Positions 15,056 to 22,361 of a DNA stretch of 39,083 nt are shown here, piece by piece. Source of the stretch: a virus; the IMG/VR virus record IMGVR_UViG_3300035670_000574, positions 1 through 39,083 of that record; one strand, written 5' to 3'. Below the pieces are notes generated by a model. That model was not told the origin of the DNA, searched no databases, and saw only the letters and a program-made list of their open reading frames with translations. Positions within the stretch are counted from its first letter, which is position 1. Each line of letters starts with the position of its first letter. Made by a program: the position numbers and the translations under genes.

Positions 15056-16914
15056 TAGGTGATGCTGGCTCCGTATCCTGCGGCAGTGAGTTCTGTTACT
15101 TCTTCGTCGGTCAAGAATATGTCATGCCCACCGTAGTAGGTGCGGGTGATGAGTTCTGGGCGGCGTGGGTCTGTGGTGGTGTAGGTGCCGTCGCTGAGAC
15201 GGTAAAGATTTTTGGCGCGGATTCCTTGTGGGGTGTGAGCAAATAGTCGGTCTGGTGCTTCTTCGGAGAGACGTTCCGCGAATGGGTAGGTGCGGGTGGT
15301 GGGGACTCGAAAAATATGGGATTTCACCCATTCAGACAAAGAGGTTCCAAGACCAGAACCAGAGCCAGTGAGTCTGACGACCCTTGCACCAATAACCGTT
15401 GCTGTGCCAGCGCCAGCAGACGTAGCGGTGCGAATAGCGATAAGGATTCTGCTAGCAGACGAGTTTCCGTTCCCCGACCCTGATGCGGTTCTGTATACGG
15501 AACGGATTGTTGTTGCGGAGTCAGACCCGATTCCAGAGCCAGATGCGGTGCGTAGCCTGGTAACAAGAATGGTGGTTGACGCAGACCCATTACCGCTGTT
15601 TGTTGCTGCTCGCTTGGCAGTCAGTTTTGGTGTTGCGTTGTCGCCAGTTGTTGCACCGCCAGAGCCGTAACCCGTGCGCAGTAACCCAAGTTTGATGGTG
15701 TTTGCTGATGTGCCCGTTCCGTTTCCTGATGCGGTGCGAAGTTTGATGATGACACGAACTGTGGTTTCTGTTCCGATACCAGAACCAGTTGCTTCACGTC
15801 GAGCGGTTGGGGTTGATGCGGCTGCCTGTGTCCCCGTTCCTGAGCCTGTGGCGGTACGGAATCGGCTGATAAGACGGTCCGCGGTCTGGGTACCTGTTCC
15901 TGTTGCGCTGGCGGTGCGGAAACGAGAAATGAGACGTGCAGCAGTTTGGGTGCCTGTTCCTGAACCTGTTGCTGTTCTGTATCTGGAGATGAGTCGGGAA
16001 GCGGTTTGGGTGCCTGTTCCTGAACCAGACGCGGTTCGTTGTCTGGTGATGGTTCTTGCAGCGGTTTGGGTTCCCGTCCCTGAACCTGTTGCGGTCGTTT
16101 TGATGGTTGCAAATCCGAGATAGAAGCGACCGCCACCGCCAGTAAACCCGAATGAGAAGTCGCTTAGTTGGGAAAGTCTGAGTTGTGTTGTTTTATTGGT
16201 GAGTTCAAATACTGCGGTGCTGGTTGATGCGTTGGCTGTGCCGTTCCATCCGTAGGATTGGATGGTTCGCCCGTCGTAGTCGAGGATTGTTGAACCATCA
16301 AAGTATGGAAGCAGGGTTGAGCCTGTCTCTACAAGCACCGCATCAACCAAATAGACAAAAGTTCCCGTATACGCCTGTTGCACTCCAATGTCAATACCCA
16401 TAAAAGCGGTATTTGCTGGTGTTGTGATACTCCGACTTATTCTTTGCCAACTTCCATTTAGCGCCGTGTTTGCGCCGTCAGAGGAACTAATCAACACATT
16501 GGAGGAGTCGTAATAGAATGTGTCAATATCCACGCCAATCGTCGTACCCGATGTTTGTTTGACGTACGCAGAAATGATGTAGGTTGAGTTTTCGGAAACT
16601 GGGATTCTAAGACCTGACGCAAAGTTCTGTAGACCCGAACCGTTGCCAGGGTTAGTAAGCGTGACTTGTACCGACGCTGTTCCAATGTATGCGTCGGTCG
16701 TGACCCTGCTAATTGTTGCCGCGCCAGTGCTACCCCAACCAGTCGAGTTCGTTTCAAAGTTCGGGTTCGTGATGAGGTTGGTGCGAGAAATTACCTCACT
16801 ACCAGCACCAGACCCAGACGCAGAACGCTGCAACTTAGCAACATAAGTCCCACGATAAAACGGGTCAGTATGAACAAAGGCTTCAGTGAAGCCAGTCACC
16901 GCTGTTTTCGCCAT
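15055..16914 (-). CDS. Repeat-array fibre protein with CBM-like domain
   Basis: This 619-residue protein starts at ATG 16914. Residues about 28-43 are a single repeat unit (QRSASGSGAGSEVISR). Residues about 45-205 resemble a CBM4/9-type carbohydrate-binding jelly roll (NLITNPNFETNSTGWGSTGA, STYIISAYVKQTSGT, NGSWQRISRSITTPANTAFM, YLVDAVLVETGS). Residues about 270-520 hold roughly twelve 20-residue repeats of the type RTASGSGTGTQTASRLISRY. The C-terminus (about 525-619) is the 'DGTYT-YYGGH' module. It is probably a long fibre or decoration protein that binds cell-surface sugars. The strand-turn repeats may form a beta-solenoid stalk. Confidence 0.78.
   Translation of the reverse strand: MAKTAVTGFTEAFVHTDPFYRGTYVAKLQRSASGSGAGSEVISRTNLITNPNFETNSTGWGSTGAATISRVTTDAYIGTASVQVTLTNPGNGSGLQNFASGLRIPVSENSTYIISAYVKQTSGTTIGVDIDTFYYDSSNVLISSSDGANTALNGSWQRISRSITTPANTAFMGIDIGVQQAYTGTFVYLVDAVLVETGSTLLPYFDGSTILDYDGRTIQSYGWNGTANASTSTAVFELTNKTTQLRLSQLSDFSFGFTGGGGRFYLGFATIKTTATGSGTGTQTAARTITRQRTASGSGTGTQTASRLISRYRTATGSGTGTQTAARLISRFRTASATGTGTQTADRLISRFRTATGSGTGTQAAASTPTARREATGSGIGTETTVRVIIKLRTASGNGTGTSANTIKLGLLRTGYGSGGATTGDNATPKLTAKRAATNSGNGSASTTILVTRLRTASGSGIGSDSATTIRSVYRTASGSGNGNSSASRILIAIRTATSAGAGTATVIGARVVRLTGSGSGLGTSLSEWVKSHIFRVPTTRTYPFAERLSEEAPDRLFAHTPQGIRAKNLYRLSDGTYTTTDPRRPELITRTYYGGHDIFLTDEEVTELTAAGYGASIT
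15345..16100 (-). repeat. Coding tandem repeat, about 60-bp period
   Basis: About twelve units of 60 bp (20 codons) encode the stalk of the 619-residue protein. Units differ at many third and second positions, and the later units (toward 15345) are the most diverged, including one unit of about 22 codons. The array could expand or contract by recombination. A thirteenth unit lies apart at about 16780-16832, on the far side of the CBM-like domain. Confidence 0.85.
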
Positions 16915-16916
16915 AA

Positions 16917-16928
16917 GGGGCTATCCCC
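16917..16928 (-). promoter_or_regulatory. Hairpin covering the ribosome site of the repeat-array gene
   Basis: On the minus-strand RNA, GGGG-AUAG-CCCC lies 2-3 nt before the AUG at 16914, and the best ribosome-binding sequence (AGGGGG) forms its 5' arm. Translation may therefore need ribosomes arriving from the 120-residue gene directly upstream (stop at 16935) to open it. This is an inference from the stem alone. Confidence 0.4.
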
Positions 16929-16934
16929 CTACGA

Positions 16935-17297
16935 CTAGTCGAGAGTCAGCGTAAGAGAAGTAATCTCGAACGTATCGCCAGCAGTAACAGAAGCAGAAGT
17001 GGCAAGAGAACCAGTCCACAAACAGTTACCAGTAGTCAAGTTATCCCACAACGACCAATGCGAGTACGTTTCAGTGTTCGGAACATTCGTCCACGAAAGA
17101 GTCGCAGACGAAGCCTTAGAACCAGAAGAAGCAGCCGACCACGACACCGACTTACGAGTCGTGTTTGCGGCAGCGTTAGAAGTTCCATCTTCGCCAGGGT
17201 CGCCTGTGTGCAACTTGACATAAGCAGTAGTGACAGCGAACGACGTGTTGCCCAGTGTGTCAAGCAACTTGTTTTCGGCGTAGTTGGAAATCGACAT
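16935..17297 (-). CDS. Small virion structural protein
   Basis: This 120-residue protein begins MSISNYAENKLLDTLGNTSF and contains TAYVKLHTGDPGEDGTSNAA, SVSWSAASSGSKASSATLSW and ends EITSLTLTLD. The pattern (SISNY-x-E-N-x-L-L-D, then YV-x-LHTGDP, then a beta-rich half) belongs to a widespread family of small phage structural proteins (sometimes called Gp80-like). AAAGG precedes the ATG. It is the first gene after the capsid terminator, so some read-through or a separate promoter must feed it; none is obvious. Confidence 0.8.
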   Translation of the reverse strand: MSISNYAENKLLDTLGNTSFAVTTAYVKLHTGDPGEDGTSNAAANTTRKSVSWSAASSGSKASSATLSWTNVPNTETYSHWSLWDNLTTGNCLWTGSLATSASVTAGDTFEITSLTLTLD

Positions 17298-17335
17298 CTA
17301 AAACCTTTCGACTGAATTCACTATAGCAAATAGAA

Positions 17336-17361
17336 AAGCCCCCCGCCGAAGCAGGGGGCTT
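17336..17361 (-). terminator. Rho-independent terminator after the capsid gene
   Basis: On the minus strand, AAGCCCCCUGC-UUCG-GCGGGGGGCUU forms an 11-bp stem with one U.G wobble and a UUCG tetraloop, followed by UUUUCUAUUU. It begins 22 nt after the stop of the major capsid gene. On the plus strand the stem is followed by no U-tract, so it acts leftward only. Confidence 0.92.
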
Positions 17362-17383
17362 CTCTGAACCAGACTGGGTCTAG

Positions 17384-18349
17384 TTAGTTCGTGCCGATGC
17401 TCGAAGACGATTCGATGCGACGGAGCGAAGCCTCGCGGAAGCGACCGTAGCCACCCAGCCAGTACCAGCCCAAAGGCTGCAAGCGCATGAGGTAGTCGGT
17501 GACGTTGCCGCGGACAATCTTCGGCACTGCGCCGTTTCCGTCCTGAACCGAGAACGCCTTGGCGAGAGCCTGACGTCCCATGATGTGCGTGCAGTACACG
17601 TCCACCGTTCCCGTTGAACCCGAGCCGTCCGAGGCGTTCGTGAACACCTTGGCGCGTGGCGTCTCAATGAAGCGAACCGACTCGAACTTGCCGATTTCGC
17701 CGTTGTAGATGCCCTCTGGGTTGACGTAGTTCGCTGGCGTGCGCCATGCGGCTGCGTCGGTTGCCGAACGGAAGTCGTACGACACGTCTGGGTGGATGAA
17801 GCCCATGTACGAGCCTTCGAACGTGGCGACGTTCGCGGCACGCAACTGTGCGACAACCTTGCGGACGTCGTCAGCGGCGATGATGTCCTCTGCGGCGACC
17901 GTGGTGCGGCTGGACGGGGTGCTTGCGCCACCCGTTGCGTACACGACGTTGGTGCCACCTGCGAGAACATCGCGGACGACCTGGTCCATCGAGTCGCCAG
18001 CGTTGTAGCCAATGATGTTGGCTGCTGCTGCATCGACATCGAGGAACGCGGTGCCACGCAACTTTGCGGTGGTGACGACTGCGTTGCCGTACTCGTTGAG
18101 GGTGACGGTCACCTGGCTGTCGGACAGCGCGGTCGGGGTGACGTCGGTAACCTCGTTGAGGGTCGACGTCGCGGCTGCGATGTCAGCGAAGATGGTGAAT
18201 GTGACGCCCGAGCCAGGCATTGCCTGCTGGGTTGGCTGAACGTCTGCTGCCTGGTCGAACAGGAGTTCCGAACGCAACGCGAAGTACGCGAGGCGGTCAA
18301 ATGCAACCTGGTCAACAGAGAGGGACGAGGTTGTGGTTTCGCCTGCCAT
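17384..18349 (-). CDS. Major capsid protein (N4-gp56 family, HK97 fold)
   Basis: This 321-residue protein fits the N4-gp56-type major capsid family: N-terminal VAFDRLAYFALRSELLFDQA, VTFTIFADIAAATSTLNEVT, the conserved VTVTLNEYGNAVVTTAKLRG segment, AAANIIGYNAGDSMDQVVRD (spine helix), then NVATFEGSYMGFIHPDVSYD, VRFIETPRAKVF and a C-terminal YWLGGYGRFREASLRRIESS. It follows the scaffold gene and is bracketed by its own promoter and a strong terminator, as fits the most abundant virion protein. The sequence also has the most GC-biased, optimised-looking codons of the region. No maturation protease gene is seen nearby. Confidence 0.93.
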   Translation of the reverse strand: MAGETTTSSLSVDQVAFDRLAYFALRSELLFDQAADVQPTQQAMPGSGVTFTIFADIAAATSTLNEVTDVTPTALSDSQVTVTLNEYGNAVVTTAKLRGTAFLDVDAAAANIIGYNAGDSMDQVVRDVLAGGTNVVYATGGASTPSSRTTVAAEDIIAADDVRKVVAQLRAANVATFEGSYMGFIHPDVSYDFRSATDAAAWRTPANYVNPEGIYNGEIGKFESVRFIETPRAKVFTNASDGSGSTGTVDVYCTHIMGRQALAKAFSVQDGNGAVPKIVRGNVTDYLMRLQPLGWYWLGGYGRFREASLRRIESSSSIGTN

Positions 18350-18373
18350 GTTGATTGTTTCCTTTGTTAGTTG

Positions 18374-18829
18374 TTACGGATTTTGAAGTGCTGCTCGTGC
18401 CTCGTCAAGAATCTGCTCAACTTCCCGTGGCGATGTTGCTTCCTGCAACCTTCTCGCCCAATCAACTGGCGGCTGTGCGGTTTGTGAACCCGCCGCAATT
18501 TTTGCGGTACGGTTCCACGCCCTCGCCTCATCCGTCTGGTCGGGTGATGGTGGTGTAGAAATCAACTGCGCCTCAACAGCGGCATCCCTGATGGCTTCTG
18601 GGGTGAGGTCACCGTCGTAGCCTTTGAGAAAGTACTTGAACTTCGGGTCATTCGGGTCGATGCCCGCCTTGACGAAGGTCAGTTCTCTCTTTGCGGCTTC
18701 GGCTTCCGCTACCTGCTTTCGCAGTGCTTCGGCTTCCTTTTCCAGTTGCTTCATCCTTGCCCGAACTGGGTTACGGGTTTCGGTTTCTTCCATCTGGTCT
18801 TCGCTGTCGTAGTTGTCAAACTGTGACAT
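18374..18829 (-). CDS. Capsid scaffolding protein
   Basis: This 151-residue protein is acidic at the N-terminus (MSQFDNYDSEDQMEETETRN), has a coiled coil (RMKQLEKEAEALRKQVAEAE), then the segment FVKAGIDPNDPKFKYFLKGY and a C-terminal helical region (RRLQEATSPREVEQILDEAR). That composition and its place directly before the major capsid gene are typical of scaffolds that guide shell assembly and then leave. AAAGGAGAG lies about 7 nt before the ATG. Confidence 0.85.
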   Translation of the reverse strand: MSQFDNYDSEDQMEETETRNPVRARMKQLEKEAEALRKQVAEAEAAKRELTFVKAGIDPNDPKFKYFLKGYDGDLTPEAIRDAAVEAQLISTPPSPDQTDEARAWNRTAKIAAGSQTAQPPVDWARRLQEATSPREVEQILDEARAALQNP

Positions 18830-18900
18830 TATGGCACTCTCCTTTTACCCACACCACGCTGGAGGGTCGTGGCGGCTGTTTGTTGATTAGTACACCCCAT
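18829..18900 (-). CDS. Possible 23-residue leader peptide before the scaffold
   Basis: Inside the leader of the capsid transcript an ATG at 18900 opens 23 codons (MGCTNQQTAATTLQRGVGKR, then three more) whose TAA overlaps the scaffold ATG as TAATG. There is no convincing ribosome site. The exact stop-start coupling may be chance, so this is only a candidate. Confidence 0.25.
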   Translation of the reverse strand: MGCTNQQTAATTLQRGVGKRRVP

Positions 18901-18959
18901 ATGCGCCGTGCGAGTCGGGGGGCGCCCGCACAGGTTCCTACTCGAAAGTATCGTTACTT

Positions 18960-18988
18960 ACTGTACACAGAATCAACTGTGTAGTCAA
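18960..18988 (-). promoter_or_regulatory. Capsid-operon promoter with internal dyad
   Basis: On the minus strand TTGACT (18988-18983) and TACAGT (18965-18960) are 17 nt apart. The spacer and its edges form a perfect inverted repeat, TACACAG-AATCAA-CTGTGTA (18964-18983). The -35 box starts 4 nt after the TAA of the upstream gene. A leader of about 125 nt follows. The dyad could be an operator for a repressor or activator of late capsid expression. Confidence 0.75.
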
Positions 18989-18991
18989 TGA

Positions 18992-20047
18992 TTACTGTCC
19001 GAGGGTGTTGAGCGCTGCGGCTCCACCTGATTCAAAAGATGCACGACGGCGACGTCGGGTGGTTGCTACTCGTTGTGCTGCTGGACCTGAGGTGCCGAGT
19101 ACGCCCTCAATGAGTTCTTGCTGGGTGAGGGTTTCTTCGCCTGGGAGGGTTCCGAGGAGTTCTTGTGATTCGCGGACAACACCGAATCCTTGGCGGGCTG
19201 CTGCTTCGCTGATGCCACCCATGACGAGTGATTCGGCTTGTCCTGCCGTAAGACCGATGCCTGCCTGTTGGCGGGCTTGGGCTGCTACTTCTGCGGCTCG
19301 GGCGGACCTGACGACTACGTCGCGGGCGCGGGTTGGGTCAATGAAGTATGCGGCGAGGGTGCTGTCGTCTAGACCGTAGAGGCTTTTGAGTTCGTTCACG
19401 ACGGCTGGGTCTGCTTCACGGACTGCTTGGTAGCCCTGCTGGACGCGGTATTGGATTTCGTCTGGGGAGATATCGTTGGAGATGAATCGTTGGAAGTCTT
19501 CTGGTGTGTCGTAGAAGTTTTCTGGCATGCCTGCGGAGCGGAGGGTGTTGCGGTATGAGGATTCCAACTGGAGGTATTGGCTGACGGAGTAGGCGGGTTT
19601 GCCTGCGGCGCGTCGTGCTTCGTTTGCGGCGAAGCGGCGTTGGAAGGCTGGGGTTTCTCGGAGTTGTACACCGATTTCGTCGACGGTTGAGGAGCCTGTG
19701 ATGATGCGGTTGGCGAGGGCGTCTTTGATGGAGGTGACGAGTTCAGGGTCATCCAAACCGTAATACTTGAGGGTGTTGGTGAGGATGGTGGTAGCAGTCT
19801 CTGCGTCGGACATGACACGAGGACCCGTGACGTTTGAACCTCCGCCTCCGCCGAGTGGGTCCTTGCCGTAATCAGGGTCGCCAGGTGCGCGTCCCCACTT
19901 GTCAAGTACTGGCGGGGCTGGTGTGCCAGAAGCAAGCAGGCTGTTACGGAATCCGTAGGTGGCGTCAAAGGCTTCCTGGCTGCGGATGGCTTGTGCCCGT
20001 GCGCCAGCATCCTCAGTGATTTCAGCGAACGGTGAAGTCATTGACAT
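18992..20047 (-). CDS. Internal virion/ejection-type protein (351 aa)
   Basis: This 351-residue, mostly helical protein begins MSMTSPFAEITEDAGARAQA. A glycine-rich linker (DPLGGGGGSNVTGPR) is followed by two similar helical units, YYGLDDPELVTSIKDALANR and LYGLDDSTLAAYFIDPTRAR, with VQQGYQAVREADPAVVNELK between them. The end is basic (RRRRRASF). It overlaps the stop of the 501-residue gene (TAATG). Its position among portal, giant protein and capsid suggests a virion-internal protein; no enzymatic motif is visible. Confidence 0.68.
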   Translation of the reverse strand: MSMTSPFAEITEDAGARAQAIRSQEAFDATYGFRNSLLASGTPAPPVLDKWGRAPGDPDYGKDPLGGGGGSNVTGPRVMSDAETATTILTNTLKYYGLDDPELVTSIKDALANRIITGSSTVDEIGVQLRETPAFQRRFAANEARRAAGKPAYSVSQYLQLESSYRNTLRSAGMPENFYDTPEDFQRFISNDISPDEIQYRVQQGYQAVREADPAVVNELKSLYGLDDSTLAAYFIDPTRARDVVVRSARAAEVAAQARQQAGIGLTAGQAESLVMGGISEAAARQGFGVVRESQELLGTLPGEETLTQQELIEGVLGTSGPAAQRVATTRRRRRASFESGGAAALNTLGQ

Positions 20048-21552
20048 TAGAGAATCCTTCCAAATGCCTGAGCGATATTAGTTGCAAGGGAACGTGCCTC
20101 GTCCTTGGCGTTCTCAGTCTTTTCCCAACCGTAACGAGAGTCGGTTCGAAGCAGACGCTCCCATTCACCTGTCGTCATGGTGCGCTTCTGACCGTTCTCC
20201 CCGCCATATGCAAGGGCTACCTCATATTGGGCTTGGGACATGTCAATCGTGTTCGGGTCAAGTTCAAGGAGTTTGGCGGCAGCCGACTTGTAACTAGCCG
20301 ACAAGTCCTCCAGGGTAACGCCCTGGTCAATCAGGTTCGATAGGTGACCGTAACGGGTCTTGGCGATTTCTCGCTGTTGACGGGCGAAGTCCTCGTTGGT
20401 GATGCTGCCCGTGAGTACGCTTTCGATTCCTGCGTCAGATGCGGTGTTGAAGTATGCCTTGGCGATGTTGCCGACGCTGAGATAATCCGCGCCCTTGGTC
20501 GTTCTAGCGACTGCGGTCGGGTTGGCGTACGTTCCGTCTGGGTTGCGGCGGAATACTTCCTTATAGGTTTCTTGCTTGAGTCGGTCCCCAGACCAACCGA
20601 AGTTGATTGCCTGGTTGACGAAACGACCGAAGTCTGTTGACTCGAACCCGAGGTCGCCGACGACGGCTTTGATGTCACGAACCTTGCCCGATACAGCAAG
20701 TTCCTTGTAATAATCAACGGCTTCAAGTTCTGCAAGGAAGCGTTGCTGTCCTTCTGGGGTGGTGTAGTACTTCTCGTCGTGGGCTTTCTTGAGAAGGGCG
20801 AACAACTGCGGGTATTTGGTGCGGTCTACCTCGTCGAGAATCCATGCGCGTGATGGGAATGTCTGTCGGAACGTGGCTTCCCAATCGGTTGCGGACTGAG
20901 CCGTGACAGGGGTTTTACTTTCAACGGTTTCTTTGACCGAGTTATCCGACCTGGTTTCAACCTTGACCTGGGAGCCGTTGCGGATAACGGTTTTTGTGTC
21001 AACAACACGGACGCTGTCAGGGTTTGTTTGCTGGATTTTGGCTGCCTGTTCCGCTCCGAGACGGTCGGCGGTGGTCATGATTGGGGCTGTAGATGCCTCT
21101 ATCCCGCCTTCACGGGCTGCGCCACCACGAGAAACAGTTGGCACAGAAACGCCTTCAAGCATCTTGTCCTGTGGATTCAACTGCTGAAGTTTGCGGAACG
21201 CTTCACCCAGAACCTTCTGCGCACCAGCAACATCGCCGCCTCTGTCAATGGCGATATTCAGGTTTCCTTGGGCTGCTTCAAGTTCGCCACGAGCCATCCG
21301 AATCTCACGATTCAGTTCATCCTGCGCCACTTTCGCAGTCTTGGCTTCTGCTGCGGCTTCACGGGCTGCGGTTGTACGAGCAGTTGTGGCAGCAGTTTCT
21401 TCTTGTTCGACCTGCTTGGCGACCTTTGCTCGTTCTGTTACGAGTTGTGCCAGGGTGTAGGACTTGTTCTTGTAGCGACCCTTCGAACCCGCGCGAACAT
21501 TGGGGTCCGCGATGAGTTCGTCAAGAGCCTTGAGGTCATCAACTGCTGCCAT
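20047..21552 (-). CDS. Internal virion/ejection-type protein (501 aa)
   Basis: This 501-residue protein has a charged coiled-coil N-terminal part (about 30-120: YTLAQLVTERAKVAKQVEQE, AREAAAEAKTAKVAQDELNR), a middle linker, and a conserved-looking C-terminal half (about 215-501: WEATFRQTFPSRAWILDEVD, FGRFVNQAINFGWSGDRLKQ, ASDAGIESVLTGSITNEDFA, EWERLLRTDSRYGWEKTENA). The C-terminal half resembles proteins of other actinophages that lie beside large lytic or tail proteins. Start overlaps the stop of the 269-residue gene. Structural role inferred from position. Confidence 0.68.
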   Translation of the reverse strand: MAAVDDLKALDELIADPNVRAGSKGRYKNKSYTLAQLVTERAKVAKQVEQEETAATTARTTAAREAAAEAKTAKVAQDELNREIRMARGELEAAQGNLNIAIDRGGDVAGAQKVLGEAFRKLQQLNPQDKMLEGVSVPTVSRGGAAREGGIEASTAPIMTTADRLGAEQAAKIQQTNPDSVRVVDTKTVIRNGSQVKVETRSDNSVKETVESKTPVTAQSATDWEATFRQTFPSRAWILDEVDRTKYPQLFALLKKAHDEKYYTTPEGQQRFLAELEAVDYYKELAVSGKVRDIKAVVGDLGFESTDFGRFVNQAINFGWSGDRLKQETYKEVFRRNPDGTYANPTAVARTTKGADYLSVGNIAKAYFNTASDAGIESVLTGSITNEDFARQQREIAKTRYGHLSNLIDQGVTLEDLSASYKSAAAKLLELDPNTIDMSQAQYEVALAYGGENGQKRTMTTGEWERLLRTDSRYGWEKTENAKDEARSLATNIAQAFGRIL

Positions 21553-22361
21553 TATGCAAGTCCTTTTATCTTCTCGTCCATCAAATCAAACAAAGAAAGC
21601 ATCCCGACAGCACCAGCCTCAGCACCATACTGGGTGTCAATCGTGGCTTGCGCGGCACTCTGAATACTCGGAGCCTTCACCCCGCCAGTTCCTTCGGTGA
21701 CTTCCATGCCTTCGTATGCTTTCACGAAGCGTTCAATCTGTGCTGGAGATAGGTCGCGTCCGAGGGTGTTGCGTGCGACGCTACGGAACGTGGCACGGAT
21801 GTCCTCTTTTGCGGTGGTGCGAATCTTTCGACCCGTACCTTGTGGCGCGAACTCGGTGAGGAGCATGTTGAGTGCGACATCTGCGGTGACGCCACGGGCG
21901 TTCGCGTAGCGGGCAAGGTCTTTCGCTACCGAGAGGTCTTGTGAATCGAAGCCTGTTGCACCGACCTTGGATGAGCCGTAAAGTCCACGGCTTTGCAGGG
22001 CACGGAGTTTTGTGAGGCGTTCGGTGGTGTCCCCGAAATTGACAAGGATGTCGTAGGCTTCGTTTTCTACGTCGTATTGACCGCGGACGATAGTGCCGTT
22101 GGCGTCAACAAGGTTTTGTCCGATGTATCCGAATGAGGTTGGTCCTGCGGATTCGCGTACACGGGCAGATGTTGCTTCTGTGGTGGATACGCCTGTGGTG
22201 TCGGCGATGTCTTCGGGGTTGATGGTGACACCTGAGACGGCTCCTGTTACGGTGCGGCGACCGAGTTTGGTGTCTGGTTTGAGGGCGCTTGAGGATGACG
22301 CGAAGACTGGCGGGGCGGCTGCTGGCTGTGCTGCGCCCTGCCCTGTGTCGTTTTCTGCCAT
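21552..22361 (-). CDS. Internal virion/ejection-type protein (269 aa)
   Basis: This 269-residue protein has a low-complexity Ala/Pro start (MAENDTGQGAAQPAAAPPVF) and a folded C-terminal part with LVDANGTIVRGQYDVENEAY, VAKDLARYANARGVTADVAL, RATFRSVARNTLGRDLSPAQ and a final helix LFDLMDEKIKGLA. It overlaps its neighbours on both sides. It is one of four consecutive large helical proteins that I read as a virion-internal set. Confidence 0.65.
   Translation of the reverse strand: MAENDTGQGAAQPAAAPPVFASSSSALKPDTKLGRRTVTGAVSGVTINPEDIADTTGVSTTEATSARVRESAGPTSFGYIGQNLVDANGTIVRGQYDVENEAYDILVNFGDTTERLTKLRALQSRGLYGSSKVGATGFDSQDLSVAKDLARYANARGVTADVALNMLLTEFAPQGTGRKIRTTAKEDIRATFRSVARNTLGRDLSPAQIERFVKAYEGMEVTEGTGGVKAPSIQSAAQATIDTQYGAEAGAVGMLSLFDLMDEKIKGLA

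Noticed and set aside
15345-16100. Regular 60-bp repeats suggesting a CRISPR array
   Set aside because: The repeats are within one long open frame, have no constant repeat/unique spacer alternation, and encode a 20-residue protein motif.
17310-17330. Phage-type (T7-like) promoter, CTATAGTG on the minus strand after the capsid terminator
   Set aside because: Only a short match; no phage RNA polymerase gene is visible and the motif is not repeated elsewhere.
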